A DNA stretch of 64,000 nucleotides from Lewinellaceae bacterium (lineage in GTDB: Bacteria > Bacteroidota > Bacteroidia > Chitinophagales > Saprospiraceae): assembly GCA_024644235.1 (NCBI GenBank), contig JAHELJ010000020.1, positions 1-64,000 on the forward strand. Direction: 5' to 3'. The position numbers were made by a program, and so were the translations under genes. Every line of letters starts with the position of its first letter. Position 1 is the first letter of the stretch. Below, piece after piece: positions 9,426 through 17,548 of this stretch. The notes below the pieces were generated by a model. The model was not told the origin of the DNA. It searched no databases and worked only from the letters and a program-made list of their open reading frames with translations.

Positions 9426-10847
9426 TTACCATCGCTCCGGTATTCGTTGCCAGCCGGGCTTTACTTTCTGCATTTCTATTTGATCATTTCGCTCGGTCAA
9501 TCCGCAGTCCAGATAATTTTGATGTAGCCGCGCCAGTTGTTTGCGATCGAGTTCAACACCTAATCCGGGCCCACTTGGCAGCTGTACTGCTCCCTCCTCA
9601 AAGTGATATCTTCCCTGGGTGATGACCTCATCGGTCTGCCAGGGATAGTGCGTATCCAGATCAGCAGTGAGGAAAGGATAAGCTGCTCCCAGATGGACCA
9701 TCGCGGCCAGAGAAATGCCCAGGTGACTATTGGAGTGCATGGAAACACCTCTTCCAAATATGTCGCAAATCCGGGCGAGCTCCATGCAGGCTCTAAGCCC
9801 ACCCCAATAATGGTGATCGGTGAGGATAATGTCTTCCGAGCCTAGTTCAATGCTGCCAGGAAGATGTTCGAAAGCAGTGGTGCACATATTTGTTGCCATC
9901 GGGATCTTGAGCGATCTCCTTACAGTCGCCATGTTTTCCTGCCCTCGCACCGGATCCTCAAAATATTCAAGGTATCCTTCCAACTGCTTTCCGTATCTGA
10001 TGGCCGTATCAATTTTCCAGGCAGCATTGGGATCCAACCTGATCGGCACTTCCGGACCAAATTCATTCCTTAATGCCTTGACTGTGTCTACTTCCACCTG
10101 TGGCTCGAAAACTCCACCTTTCACCTTCAGTGACTTAAAACCAAATTGCCTGGTCATAGTGATCGCTTGTTCAACCAACCCCGCCGGATCCATAGCTTCT
10201 TCTTGTCTGCCCTTCAACCAACCTTCAGCCAGTGGATCCGTTTCAAATCCTAACGGTCCTCCGGCACCTTTGTGCTTATAAAATAAATAGGCTGCAAAGG
10301 GCACCCGCTCTCTCATCTTACCGCCCAATAGATCCACCAATGGACGGTTAATAATCTTACCGATGATGTCAAGGCAAGCGACTTCGATGGCTCCGTATAC
10401 CCTCCTGAGCATCCTCAGATCCCATTTGTTTTTACCGGATTCGTCTTGTGCAGTCGCAAACATCTCGTCCGAGAGATGTTGAAGTATTTCGTGCAACTGA
10501 AAGGGATCCATACCAATCACAGAGGCAGCAGCGAAATCCATAGCTTCTCGAATCCTTTCTCCACCGTGCAATTCACTTATTCCACTGATTCCATCATCAG
10601 TGACTAGCTCGATCACCAGACGAAGAGCATACGGTGCATGCAGCCCCGCAGCATTTAGCAAGGGTGGGTCTTCGATTGCTATGGGAGTGACTATGGCTTC
10701 CTTGATTAATGGACCACTTTGCGGCAGTTTCACTCTCAATTTACTTCCAGCGGTCAGAGAGGGTAGAAAGGAAAACCCGCCGGTCATCATTGCAGCCCTG
10801 ATTACCGTCCTTCTTTTTGGATCCAGCTTATCGGCTTTGCTATTCAT
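9426..10847 (-). CDS. Glucarate dehydratase paralogue with Tat-like leader
   Basis: Second enolase-superfamily glucarate dehydratase. It is clearly homologous along its length to the copy at 6638-7939 and 40 residues longer. The extra length is an N-terminal leader with a twin-arginine pattern (DPKRRTVIRAAMMTGGFSFL), suggesting export of the folded Mg2+ enzyme to the periplasm. Active-site motifs are intact: SLKVKGG, RLDPNAAW, FEDPVRG, ATNMCTTAF, TDHHYWGG and SMHSNSHLG. It lies directly upstream of the permease, 25 bases from that gene's probable ATG. If exported, aldarate could be dehydrated before uptake, and the permease might carry the keto product. Export is inferred from the leader only. 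Confidence 0.88.
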   Translation of the reverse strand: MNSKADKLDPKRRTVIRAAMMTGGFSFLPSLTAGSKLRVKLPQSGPLIKEAIVTPIAIEDPPLLNAAGLHAPYALRLVIELVTDDGISGISELHGGERIREAMDFAAASVIGMDPFQLHEILQHLSDEMFATAQDESGKNKWDLRMLRRVYGAIEVACLDIIGKIINRPLVDLLGGKMRERVPFAAYLFYKHKGAGGPLGFETDPLAEGWLKGRQEEAMDPAGLVEQAITMTRQFGFKSLKVKGGVFEPQVEVDTVKALRNEFGPEVPIRLDPNAAWKIDTAIRYGKQLEGYLEYFEDPVRGQENMATVRRSLKIPMATNMCTTAFEHLPGSIELGSEDIILTDHHYWGGLRACMELARICDIFGRGVSMHSNSHLGISLAAMVHLGAAYPFLTADLDTHYPWQTDEVITQGRYHFEEGAVQLPSGPGLGVELDRKQLARLHQNYLDCGLTERNDQIEMQKVKPGWQRIPERW

Positions 10848-10885
10848 TTATTGATTTGAACTAGCCAGATTCTACCTAATCGTTC

Positions 10886-12016
10886 TCAGCCAATTGCAAT
10901 TCTCTTTCCACCTTTCTTGGCCGATTTATACAAGGCATCAATGACGATCATATCCTTCAGCCCATCTTCTCCCGAAGCGATGACGGGTGTACCATCCAGA
11001 ATATTCCGGGCGAATGCATCCATCTGTGCCGCCTGTTGATTGTGAATCGGGAGATCAATTTTGTCTTCACCTTTATAACCTGTTGCACCGGAGTAACCAA
11101 AGCATGGTTCCAGACCATAATTACCTTTCTCTGCCGAGATGTGGAGAAAGTTTGCCCGGGCCGCATAGCTTGAGCTGCAGTTCGCCAGAGTGCCATCTGG
11201 AAACTCAAGGGTAAAAACAATGGTTTCTTCCATCCCATCCATCCGATTTGGATAGGTGTTATAAGTCTTTGCCCACACAGCAACCGGTTCGAGGCCTGTG
11301 CTGTATCGTGCCGCATTGATGGAATAAACACCTACATCCATCAGCGGTCCGCCACCAGCGAGGCTTCGGTCGGTATACCTCCAATTATCCCCATGTACTC
11401 CAAAGAAAGAGTGCGAGCTTCTGATTTCCTTCAATGCTCCCAGCTCCTTTTCACGACCGATGCGCATGATTTCCTGGTGATTGGGATCATATTGACAGCG
11501 GTATCCGATCTGGAGGAGTTTGCCTGCTTTTGCGCATGCTTCCACCGCCTCAGCCGATCGCTTCGCGTTGATGTCAAAAGGCTTCTCGCAGATTACATGT
11601 TTGCCCGCCTGAGCGGCTCTGATTACAAAATCAGCGTGCATGGAGTTGGGCAATACCACATAGACTATGTCGATATCCGGATTGTCTGCGATGGAATCAA
11701 AATTTTGATAGTTGTATATGTTTTTATCCTCAAGGTTGTATTTGGACTTCCAATCGGGAATCTTGGAGGGCGTACCGGTCACGATCCCTTTTAGCTGGCA
11801 GAATTCAGTTACTTCCAACCCCACGGCAAGTTTATGCTTGGCATAATATCCAAGGCCAACCAAGGCGACTCCAAGCTTGCTCTCGTCAAAAGATCTAGCT
11901 GAAAGCTTTGTATAGGGAAACGATAGAACTCCCAGCGAGCCAAGTGCAACCGAGGCACCTGCTTTTCTTAGGAATGATCGTCGATCTTGTTTTTGATGAG
12001 ATAAATTGTTATTCAT
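10886..12016 (-). CDS. Gfo/Idh/MocA-family oxidoreductase with Tat leader
   Basis: NAD(P)-dependent sugar or sugar-acid oxidoreductase of the glucose-fructose oxidoreductase type. The Tat leader (QDRRSFLRKAGASVALGSL) is followed by a Rossmann domain (LGVALVGLGYYAKHKL), the conserved ICEKPFDIN lysine block near the middle and the C-terminal GFO_IDH_MocA_C domain (ELGALKEIRSSHSFFG, GGGPLMDVGVYSINAARY). 376 residues is normal. It sits between the PLP enzyme and the exported glucarate dehydratase, 38 bases from the latter, and all three have Tat-like leaders. The substrate is not evident; oxidation or reduction of an aldonic/uronic acid derivative fits the context. Confidence 0.88.
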   Translation of the reverse strand: MNNNLSHQKQDRRSFLRKAGASVALGSLGVLSFPYTKLSARSFDESKLGVALVGLGYYAKHKLAVGLEVTEFCQLKGIVTGTPSKIPDWKSKYNLEDKNIYNYQNFDSIADNPDIDIVYVVLPNSMHADFVIRAAQAGKHVICEKPFDINAKRSAEAVEACAKAGKLLQIGYRCQYDPNHQEIMRIGREKELGALKEIRSSHSFFGVHGDNWRYTDRSLAGGGPLMDVGVYSINAARYSTGLEPVAVWAKTYNTYPNRMDGMEETIVFTLEFPDGTLANCSSSYAARANFLHISAEKGNYGLEPCFGYSGATGYKGEDKIDLPIHNQQAAQMDAFARNILDGTPVIASGEDGLKDMIVIDALYKSAKKGGKRIAIG

Positions 12017-12103
12017 AAAACAAGTTTTTTTCAGGACTTATTCAACATAAAATATAGTTTTCTCAGGATATGTCACCACATAGATTACGCTCTTGGACTT
12101 TTA

Positions 12104-13396
12104 TTATGCCAGAGACTCTATGACTTTAAGTGCTTTTAACACCTCATCCTCGGTGTTGATGATACAAGGAGTGAGACGAGGATAACTTACACGATAAGGG
12201 GAGGTACTGGCAATGATTTTTCGTTCGTGTAATTTGTCAACAACATCCTGAGGCTTCATGCCACTTACCTCAAAGCAATTGATGCCGCTAGAAATCTCCA
12301 TTGATCGGGGGGTATGCAGGTTCACATGCTTCATATCGGATAAGCCATCTTTCATCATTTGATTTAACTGATGGGTCCTGCTTTCGATTTTGTCCTTACC
12401 AATCTTCATATGAAAATCGAATGCTTCATTCAAGGCCCACCGGTGTTCATACGCGTGAAATCCTCCCGGCGAATGTAAATCACTGAAACTCACTTCACCT
12501 TCCGGCTCCAATCCCATCCACATGCCATAAGGAGCTTCTCGGAAGGCAGGGATGGTAGGTGTCATCATATGCCAGGCATCTCTCTTGCCCCAAAGAATGC
12601 CAGTACCTCTAGGTCCGAATAACCACTTGTGTGTACCCGCGGCAAAAAAGTCGCAGCCCAAGGACTCCATCGAAATATTCTCTACACCAAAGCCATGTAC
12701 TCCATCTACACAAAAGTAGATCCGATCTGAGAAGTCACGATCTGCATTTCTTGACTTGATTACATCCGCCATTGCCCGAATGGGCAATTTGACTCCTGTA
12801 CAAGAATGCACCCAGGTGACTGCCACGATTCTTGTGCGTTGGCCAATGGCTTGGCCCAATCTTTCGACAATTTCATCAACCGATGCCTTTGCTGGATCAT
12901 CATAGAGCGAAATGCGTTTTATAGATGCTCCGTTCTTTTGGGCAGCGAATTCCAAAGCCTTTTCCGAGGAATAATGGTCATGTGTGGTAGTTAGAATTTC
13001 ATCTTCGCTGTTCAGCTTCAGACCCGAATAAAGAATTCCCAAGCCCATGGTGGTGCTGTCTGTCAAAGCAATTTCTTCCGGATCTGCCTGCAGATAACCA
13101 GCTGCGGAAACTTTCACTTTCTCAATTGCCGGGATCCAATTGTCCTCCCAAAAAAGCACAGGATGCTGATCAAATTCCCGGTGATACATTTCAATGGCAT
13201 CTCGCACCGGTTTTGGATGCGCGGCGAAAAGCATCTGAGCCATGTGAATGTAATCAGCATGAAGGGGAAATTGTGCTCTTACACCAAGCCAACCATCATC
13301 AGGTACCGGATCAGTACTGGCATAGCTTGGCAACGGCAAGACACTGGAGGCACCCAATGCCAAACCGGAGTTTAGTAAGAATTTACGTCGATTCAT
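12104..13396 (-). CDS. Class V aminotransferase-fold PLP enzyme with Tat leader
   Basis: 430 residues. The leader is short and twin-arginine (MNRRKFLLNSGLALGASS). The body is a fold-type I, class V PLP enzyme related to cysteine desulfurase and isopenicillin N epimerase. Visible are ALTDSTTMGLGILYSGL (cofactor phosphate region), VTWVHSCTG, FCVDGVHGFG (PLP-ring aspartate) and FAAGTHKWLFGPRGTGILW (Schiff-base lysine). The exact reaction is unknown. It heads the minus-strand run and faces the phoX-like gene across a 140-base divergent spacer. Export of a PLP enzyme requires a folded-protein route, which agrees with the leader. Confidence 0.82.
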   Translation of the reverse strand: MNRRKFLLNSGLALGASSVLPLPSYASTDPVPDDGWLGVRAQFPLHADYIHMAQMLFAAHPKPVRDAIEMYHREFDQHPVLFWEDNWIPAIEKVKVSAAGYLQADPEEIALTDSTTMGLGILYSGLKLNSEDEILTTTHDHYSSEKALEFAAQKNGASIKRISLYDDPAKASVDEIVERLGQAIGQRTRIVAVTWVHSCTGVKLPIRAMADVIKSRNADRDFSDRIYFCVDGVHGFGVENISMESLGCDFFAAGTHKWLFGPRGTGILWGKRDAWHMMTPTIPAFREAPYGMWMGLEPEGEVSFSDLHSPGGFHAYEHRWALNEAFDFHMKIGKDKIESRTHQLNQMMKDGLSDMKHVNLHTPRSMEISSGINCFEVSGMKPQDVVDKLHERKIIASTSPYRVSYPRLTPCIINTEDEVLKALKVIESLA

Positions 13397-13517
13397 TGCG
13401 ATTCATTTGATTATAGAATTCTTCCAATTAAAGATAACTCATATCTGTTTTGTATGATTCGACCGAAAATTGTCTTGATTTGTCGAGGTAGTGAATAACC
13501 TTTTCGAGAATAGATAG

Positions 13518-13525
13518 TACATTTG
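13518..13525 (+). promoter_or_regulatory. Candidate -7 box TACATTTG for the phoX-like gene
   Basis: Matches the Bacteroidota TAnnTTTG consensus. No TTG lies at the preferred -33 spacing. A transcript from here would begin close to the ATG at 13537, which makes the second ATG at 13546 the more likely start. Confidence 0.3.
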
Positions 13526-13545
13526 AGTCTCTCACAATGCAAAGA

Positions 13546-14946
13546 ATGAAACGAAGGATTTTTATGCGTCAGGGTTTGAAATACAGCCTTGGCCTGGTAG
13601 CCCTGCAAACTTATCTCTCAGGGTGTCAACCTGATTCAAAATTGATTCATGGCAACCTCCATCCCGGATACGGGCCGTTAATGCCTGATCCTGACCGAAT
13701 TTTGGAACTGCCGGAAGGCTTCAGTTACCGGGCAATTTCACAGAGAGGAAATAAGATGACTGATGGATTATACGTACCGGGCCTTGCTGATGCCATGGCA
13801 ACTTTTCCGGCTGAAGACGGCAAGATTCTCATCATCAGAAATCACGAAGTTAGACCCGATGATCCTGGTAATGGTGCTTTTGGCGACAAGCTGGAGCTCC
13901 TTGAGCAAATGGAATCTAGTCAATTTTACGATTTCGGAGGAGGTACTATGCCTTGCCTAGGTGGGACTACTACCATGCTTTACAATCCGCAATCGAAACA
14001 GGTGGAGACAGAATACTTAAGCCTCGCAGGAACAATTCGTAACTGCGCCGGAGGACCTACGCCGTGGAACTCATGGATCAGTTGTGAAGAGGATGTCAGT
14101 GTTGCCGATGGTAGTTTGGAGAAAAATCACGGGTACAATTTCGAAGTGCCTGCCCAGGTAACCCCAAAGCTATTTGATCCGGTTCCCCTCAAAGCCATGG
14201 GACGATTTAATCACGAAGCAGTGTGTGTCGATCCAAGAACGGGTATCGTATACCAGACCGAAGACCGGAGTGATGGCTTGATCTACCGGTACCTACCAAA
14301 TGTTCCCGGGAAACTTTCAGAAGGGGGGAAACTTCAAGTTCTGGCCATCAAAGACCGGCCTTCCTTCGACACACGCAATTGGAAAGATCTCTCCATCGAA
14401 CCTATGGAAATACGTCAGTCATACCCCGTTGAATGGCTTGACATCAGTGGTATAGATGCTCCGGATGATGACTTACGTTTGCGTGGCTTCGAGCAAGGAG
14501 CCGCTCGCTTCGCCCGGGGGGAAGGCATGTGGTTTGGTGAGGGAGAGGCCTTCTTCGCCTGCACAAATGGAGGCCGTCTCGGCTTCGGGCAGATTTTCCG
14601 GTACGTGCCTTCAGCAGACGAAGGCCAACCTGGCGAAAATGACAATCCCGGACGCTTGGAAATCTTTGTTGAGCCAAATGACTCAACATTGGTTCAGAGT
14701 TGCGACAATCTGACGGTTGGAGCTAACGGGGACCTGGTAATTTGCGAAGACATGCCCACTCCTCGTATAGTAGGTATCACTCCTGATGGCGCGATATATC
14801 ATATTGCAAAAAATATTGGATACTCTTCAGAATTCGCTGGTGCAGTATTCTCCCCAGACGGTAACACGCTATTTGTAAACATACAGGGACCGGGCATCAC
14901 CATGGCAATCGAAGGACCATGGAACCAACGAAGGGAATTGGGTTAG
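13546..14946 (+). CDS. phoX: PhoX-family (DUF839) phosphatase, Tat lipoprotein
   Basis: Calcium/iron-type alkaline phosphatase family releasing phosphate from organic esters at the cell envelope. The start at 13546 gives a Tat-type leader (MKRRIFMRQGLKYSLGLVAL) ending in a lipobox, YLSGCQ, so the protein is probably lipid-anchored; an ATG three codons upstream is possible. PhoX blocks seen are ILIIRNHEVRPDDPG, GGTTTMLYNP, NCAGGPTPWNSWISCEED, GRFNHEAVCVDPRTG, VYQTEDRSDGLIYRYLP, CTNGGRLGFGQIFRY and DNLTVGANGDLVICED. These supply the acidic and cysteine ligands of the metal site. The next gene begins 12 bases after the stop. Confidence 0.88.
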   Translation: MKRRIFMRQGLKYSLGLVALQTYLSGCQPDSKLIHGNLHPGYGPLMPDPDRILELPEGFSYRAISQRGNKMTDGLYVPGLADAMATFPAEDGKILIIRNHEVRPDDPGNGAFGDKLELLEQMESSQFYDFGGGTMPCLGGTTTMLYNPQSKQVETEYLSLAGTIRNCAGGPTPWNSWISCEEDVSVADGSLEKNHGYNFEVPAQVTPKLFDPVPLKAMGRFNHEAVCVDPRTGIVYQTEDRSDGLIYRYLPNVPGKLSEGGKLQVLAIKDRPSFDTRNWKDLSIEPMEIRQSYPVEWLDISGIDAPDDDLRLRGFEQGAARFARGEGMWFGEGEAFFACTNGGRLGFGQIFRYVPSADEGQPGENDNPGRLEIFVEPNDSTLVQSCDNLTVGANGDLVICEDMPTPRIVGITPDGAIYHIAKNIGYSSEFAGAVFSPDGNTLFVNIQGPGITMAIEGPWNQRRELG

Positions 14947-14958
14947 CGTAGACACTTG

Positions 14959-15669
14959 ATGGACTTCGATTGGATCTTCTTTGATTGTTTCAACACCCTG
15001 ATCGACGACTTTGATGAAGAGGGAGATGAGACCGGAATGAAACCTCTTGCTCATATTCCGGTGGAGGCCGGAATCTTCCCTACCAAGCAAGCATTTTATA
15101 AAGCATATCTCGACTGGCGTCTTTCATATTGGAACGGTAACCATTGGAAAGAGCTGCATCTTGAAGAACGATTGACCCAGGTGCTATCTGAAAGTGGAAA
15201 TGCGACAAGAGAAAGGGCAGCTCAAGTGAGTCGTCAGATGGTGAAGCTTTTTCATGAACTTTTTCCGAGAGATGTTCGTCTTGCACCAGATGTAAAATCA
15301 ATGTTGAATAAAGTACGGGGAAAAGTAAAAGCCGCAGTAGTGAGCAATTTCTTTCTTCCTGGATATCCAGAGGCGATGCTGAAGAAATTCGGTCTTGATC
15401 AATATTTCGAACTCATTTTAGATAGTGCGCAATTTGGAGTAAAGAAACCTGGAGCCTCATTGTATCACCATACGGCTGAACGCCTTGGTTTGAATCAATC
15501 ATCTTATGACAAAATTCTCTTCATCGGTGACAACCTGACAAATGACGTGCTGAAACCCATTGAACTTGGCATGCAAGCTGTCCACTTCGACCGGTCGGAA
15601 GAAAGAGGTGGTGAGGCTACTCCGGAAAATTTAACTAGTATTCGAAATTGGTCTGAATTTTCGCTTTGA
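14959..15669 (+). CDS. HAD-superfamily hydrolase, subfamily IA type
   Basis: Small phosphatase or dehalogenase-like enzyme of 236 residues. Motif I is FFDCFNTLID, with the nucleophilic aspartate but phenylalanine where phosphatases usually carry the second aspartate; this resembles L-2-haloacid dehalogenase-type members. Motif II is VVSNFF, motif III the lysine in FGVKKPGASLY, and motif IV FIGDNLTNDVLKP. A helical cap (about 20-110) lies between motifs I and II. The ATG at 14959 is preferred over the adjoining TTG. It is probably co-transcribed with the phoX-like gene. The substrate is unknown. Confidence 0.82.
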   Translation: MDFDWIFFDCFNTLIDDFDEEGDETGMKPLAHIPVEAGIFPTKQAFYKAYLDWRLSYWNGNHWKELHLEERLTQVLSESGNATRERAAQVSRQMVKLFHELFPRDVRLAPDVKSMLNKVRGKVKAAVVSNFFLPGYPEAMLKKFGLDQYFELILDSAQFGVKKPGASLYHHTAERLGLNQSSYDKILFIGDNLTNDVLKPIELGMQAVHFDRSEERGGEATPENLTSIRNWSEFSL

Positions 15670-15706
15670 TTGGGATTGCCATCACAATCTTTTATCTTTT
15701 ATCTCG

Positions 15707-16387
15707 ATGTCGACCAGCGTTCAAATCGAAGAGAGTTGGAAATCCATTCTGGAAGATGAATTCGCACAGCCATATTTTGCAGAGATCAAAAGTTTCCTGG
15801 TGGAGGAAAAGAGAAAAGGCAAAGTCATTTATCCTCCGGGTTCTTTGATCTTTAACGCCTTTAATACAACTCCATTCGATAAAGTAAAGGTGGTTGTGCT
15901 TGGTCAGGATCCTTATCATGGGCCGAAACAAGCCATGGGCCTCTGCTTCTCTGTTTCTCGTGATGTACCTGCTCCTCCATCGCTGAAAAACATATTCAAA
16001 GAATTGCATCTGGACCTCGGCATTCCGATTCCATCACATGGTGATCTCACGTACTGGGCCGAGCAAGGGGTTTTCCTTCTAAATGCCATGTTGACAGTCG
16101 AGCGTGGAAAGGCCGGTTCACACAGTAAAATCGGTTGGCAGAAATTTACAAATGCCGTGATTAGCATTCTTTCTGAAAAAAGAGACGGACTTATCTTTCT
16201 TCTTTGGGGGAAATTTGCTCAGTCAAAAATTTCTCTCATCGATCAACTCAAGCATCATGTATTGCAATCAGTACATCCCTCTCCTTTCACAGGCGATGCC
16301 TTTTTTAATAACCACCATTTCAGTCGCACCAATGAACTATTGCTCAAACAAGGCCAGGTACCCATCGACTGGCGATTGCCGGAATAG
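15707..16387 (+). CDS. ung: Uracil-DNA glycosylase, family 1
   Basis: Removes uracil from DNA as the first step of base-excision repair. 226 residues, standard length. The water-activating motif GQDPYHG carries Asp68; the uracil pocket follows (MGLCFSV, LLNAMLTVE). The leucine-loop motif HPSPFTG contains His190. N- and C-terminal ends (SLKNIFKEL, FFNNHHFSRTNELL) fit the bacterial UNG family. The start is the first in-frame ATG, 37 bases after the HAD gene. It converges with the protease gene, whose stop lies 8 bases beyond. Confidence 0.97.
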   Translation: MSTSVQIEESWKSILEDEFAQPYFAEIKSFLVEEKRKGKVIYPPGSLIFNAFNTTPFDKVKVVVLGQDPYHGPKQAMGLCFSVSRDVPAPPSLKNIFKELHLDLGIPIPSHGDLTYWAEQGVFLLNAMLTVERGKAGSHSKIGWQKFTNAVISILSEKRDGLIFLLWGKFAQSKISLIDQLKHHVLQSVHPSPFTGDAFFNNHHFSRTNELLLKQGQVPIDWRLPE

Positions 16388-16395
16388 AACGATAT

Positions 16396-17388
16396 TTATT
16401 TGAGCTCGCTCGGGATCACTCCGATTGAAACTTTGCGTCCACCTCGCAGTACCGAAAGTGTAATCTTCTTCCCAATCGAATCCTCGTTGAGATATTTATG
16501 CAGAATGTCGACGGAGCCCACTGGCCTCCCTTCAAACTGAACGATGATGTCACCAACTCGAAGTTGATTATTGTAGATGTTGATGTCTGGCACAACCTCA
16601 ATAACATAAACACCGGTTTTTGTTGATAGCTGATTAGCTTCGATCATTCTTCTAGTCAGGCTCACCGGTTGAGCGGCGATGCCCAACTGAGATCTTTTTA
16701 CCCGGCCATACATTATAATCTGACCTGCAACATAGGCTGCAAGATTGGATGAAACCGCAAAGCACAGACCTTGGGCTGCTGCCACCACCGCTGTATTAAC
16801 CCCTATTACTTTACCTTCGGAATTGACCAAAGGTCCACCGCTATTACCCGGATTCAAGGCAGCATCGGTTTGAATCACGTCATCTATTAATCGCCCATTC
16901 TTTGCACGTAGTGTCCTCCCCAATGCGCTTACGACCCCGGTAGTCACCGTGTGTTGAAGCCCCATTGGATTTCCAATTGCGATGGCAATTTGTCCTGGTT
17001 CCAATTCATCTGAGTCTGCAAAGTGCAAAGGCTTCAAGTCACCATCTCGAACCTGTAAAACTGCCACATCCGTGGAAGGATCTACTCCGATTAGCTTGGC
17101 AGAGATCTCTAATCCATCTGCGAAGCCAACTTCCACTTGTAGGGCCCTCTCGATTACATGATGGTTGGTCACCAGATAACCATCAGATGATATTATAAAA
17201 CCGGAGCCGGATCCTGGTACCTCGATTTTCTTTCTGCTTTGGGGGTGTCGAGCTTCTTTCCGCACTTGCACATGTACTACTGCCCGTGCCGTACTTTTCA
17301 CCACACCCGTCACCGTAGAGGAATAAGCATCCAACAATTGGCGATCATTCGATATCAGAATTGGAGATTCTTGAATTGAACTATTCAT
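16396..17388 (-). CDS. HtrA/DegP-like S1C serine protease with one PDZ domain, no signal peptide
   Basis: 330 residues. The trypsin-like domain (about 30-215) has the catalytic triad His77 (TNHHVIE), Asp107 (PSTDVAVL) and Ser183 (LNPGNSGGPL). One PDZ domain follows (about 225-325; VGDIIVQFEGRPVGSVDILHKYL). The usual HtrA export signal is absent: the protein starts MNSSIQESPILISNDRQLL, without a hydrophobic segment. It may therefore be cytoplasmic, which is unusual for quality-control HtrA. Nothing in the neighbourhood indicates a specific substrate. Confidence 0.9.
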   Translation of the reverse strand: MNSSIQESPILISNDRQLLDAYSSTVTGVVKSTARAVVHVQVRKEARHPQSRKKIEVPGSGSGFIISSDGYLVTNHHVIERALQVEVGFADGLEISAKLIGVDPSTDVAVLQVRDGDLKPLHFADSDELEPGQIAIAIGNPMGLQHTVTTGVVSALGRTLRAKNGRLIDDVIQTDAALNPGNSGGPLVNSEGKVIGVNTAVVAAAQGLCFAVSSNLAAYVAGQIIMYGRVKRSQLGIAAQPVSLTRRMIEANQLSTKTGVYVIEVVPDINIYNNQLRVGDIIVQFEGRPVGSVDILHKYLNEDSIGKKITLSVLRGGRKVSIGVIPSELK

Positions 17389-17548
17389 TGTTTTTCAATT
17401 AATGATCGTAATGATCTTACTTCGCCCAACTACCGTACCAATAGCCGATTCATGCACTTTTGACCATAAAGTCGAGGATGATGAGCTAAAAACTGGTCAA
17501 AATGGCACATTAAACACAAAAATGAATAGTCAACAGCAACGAGAGATA

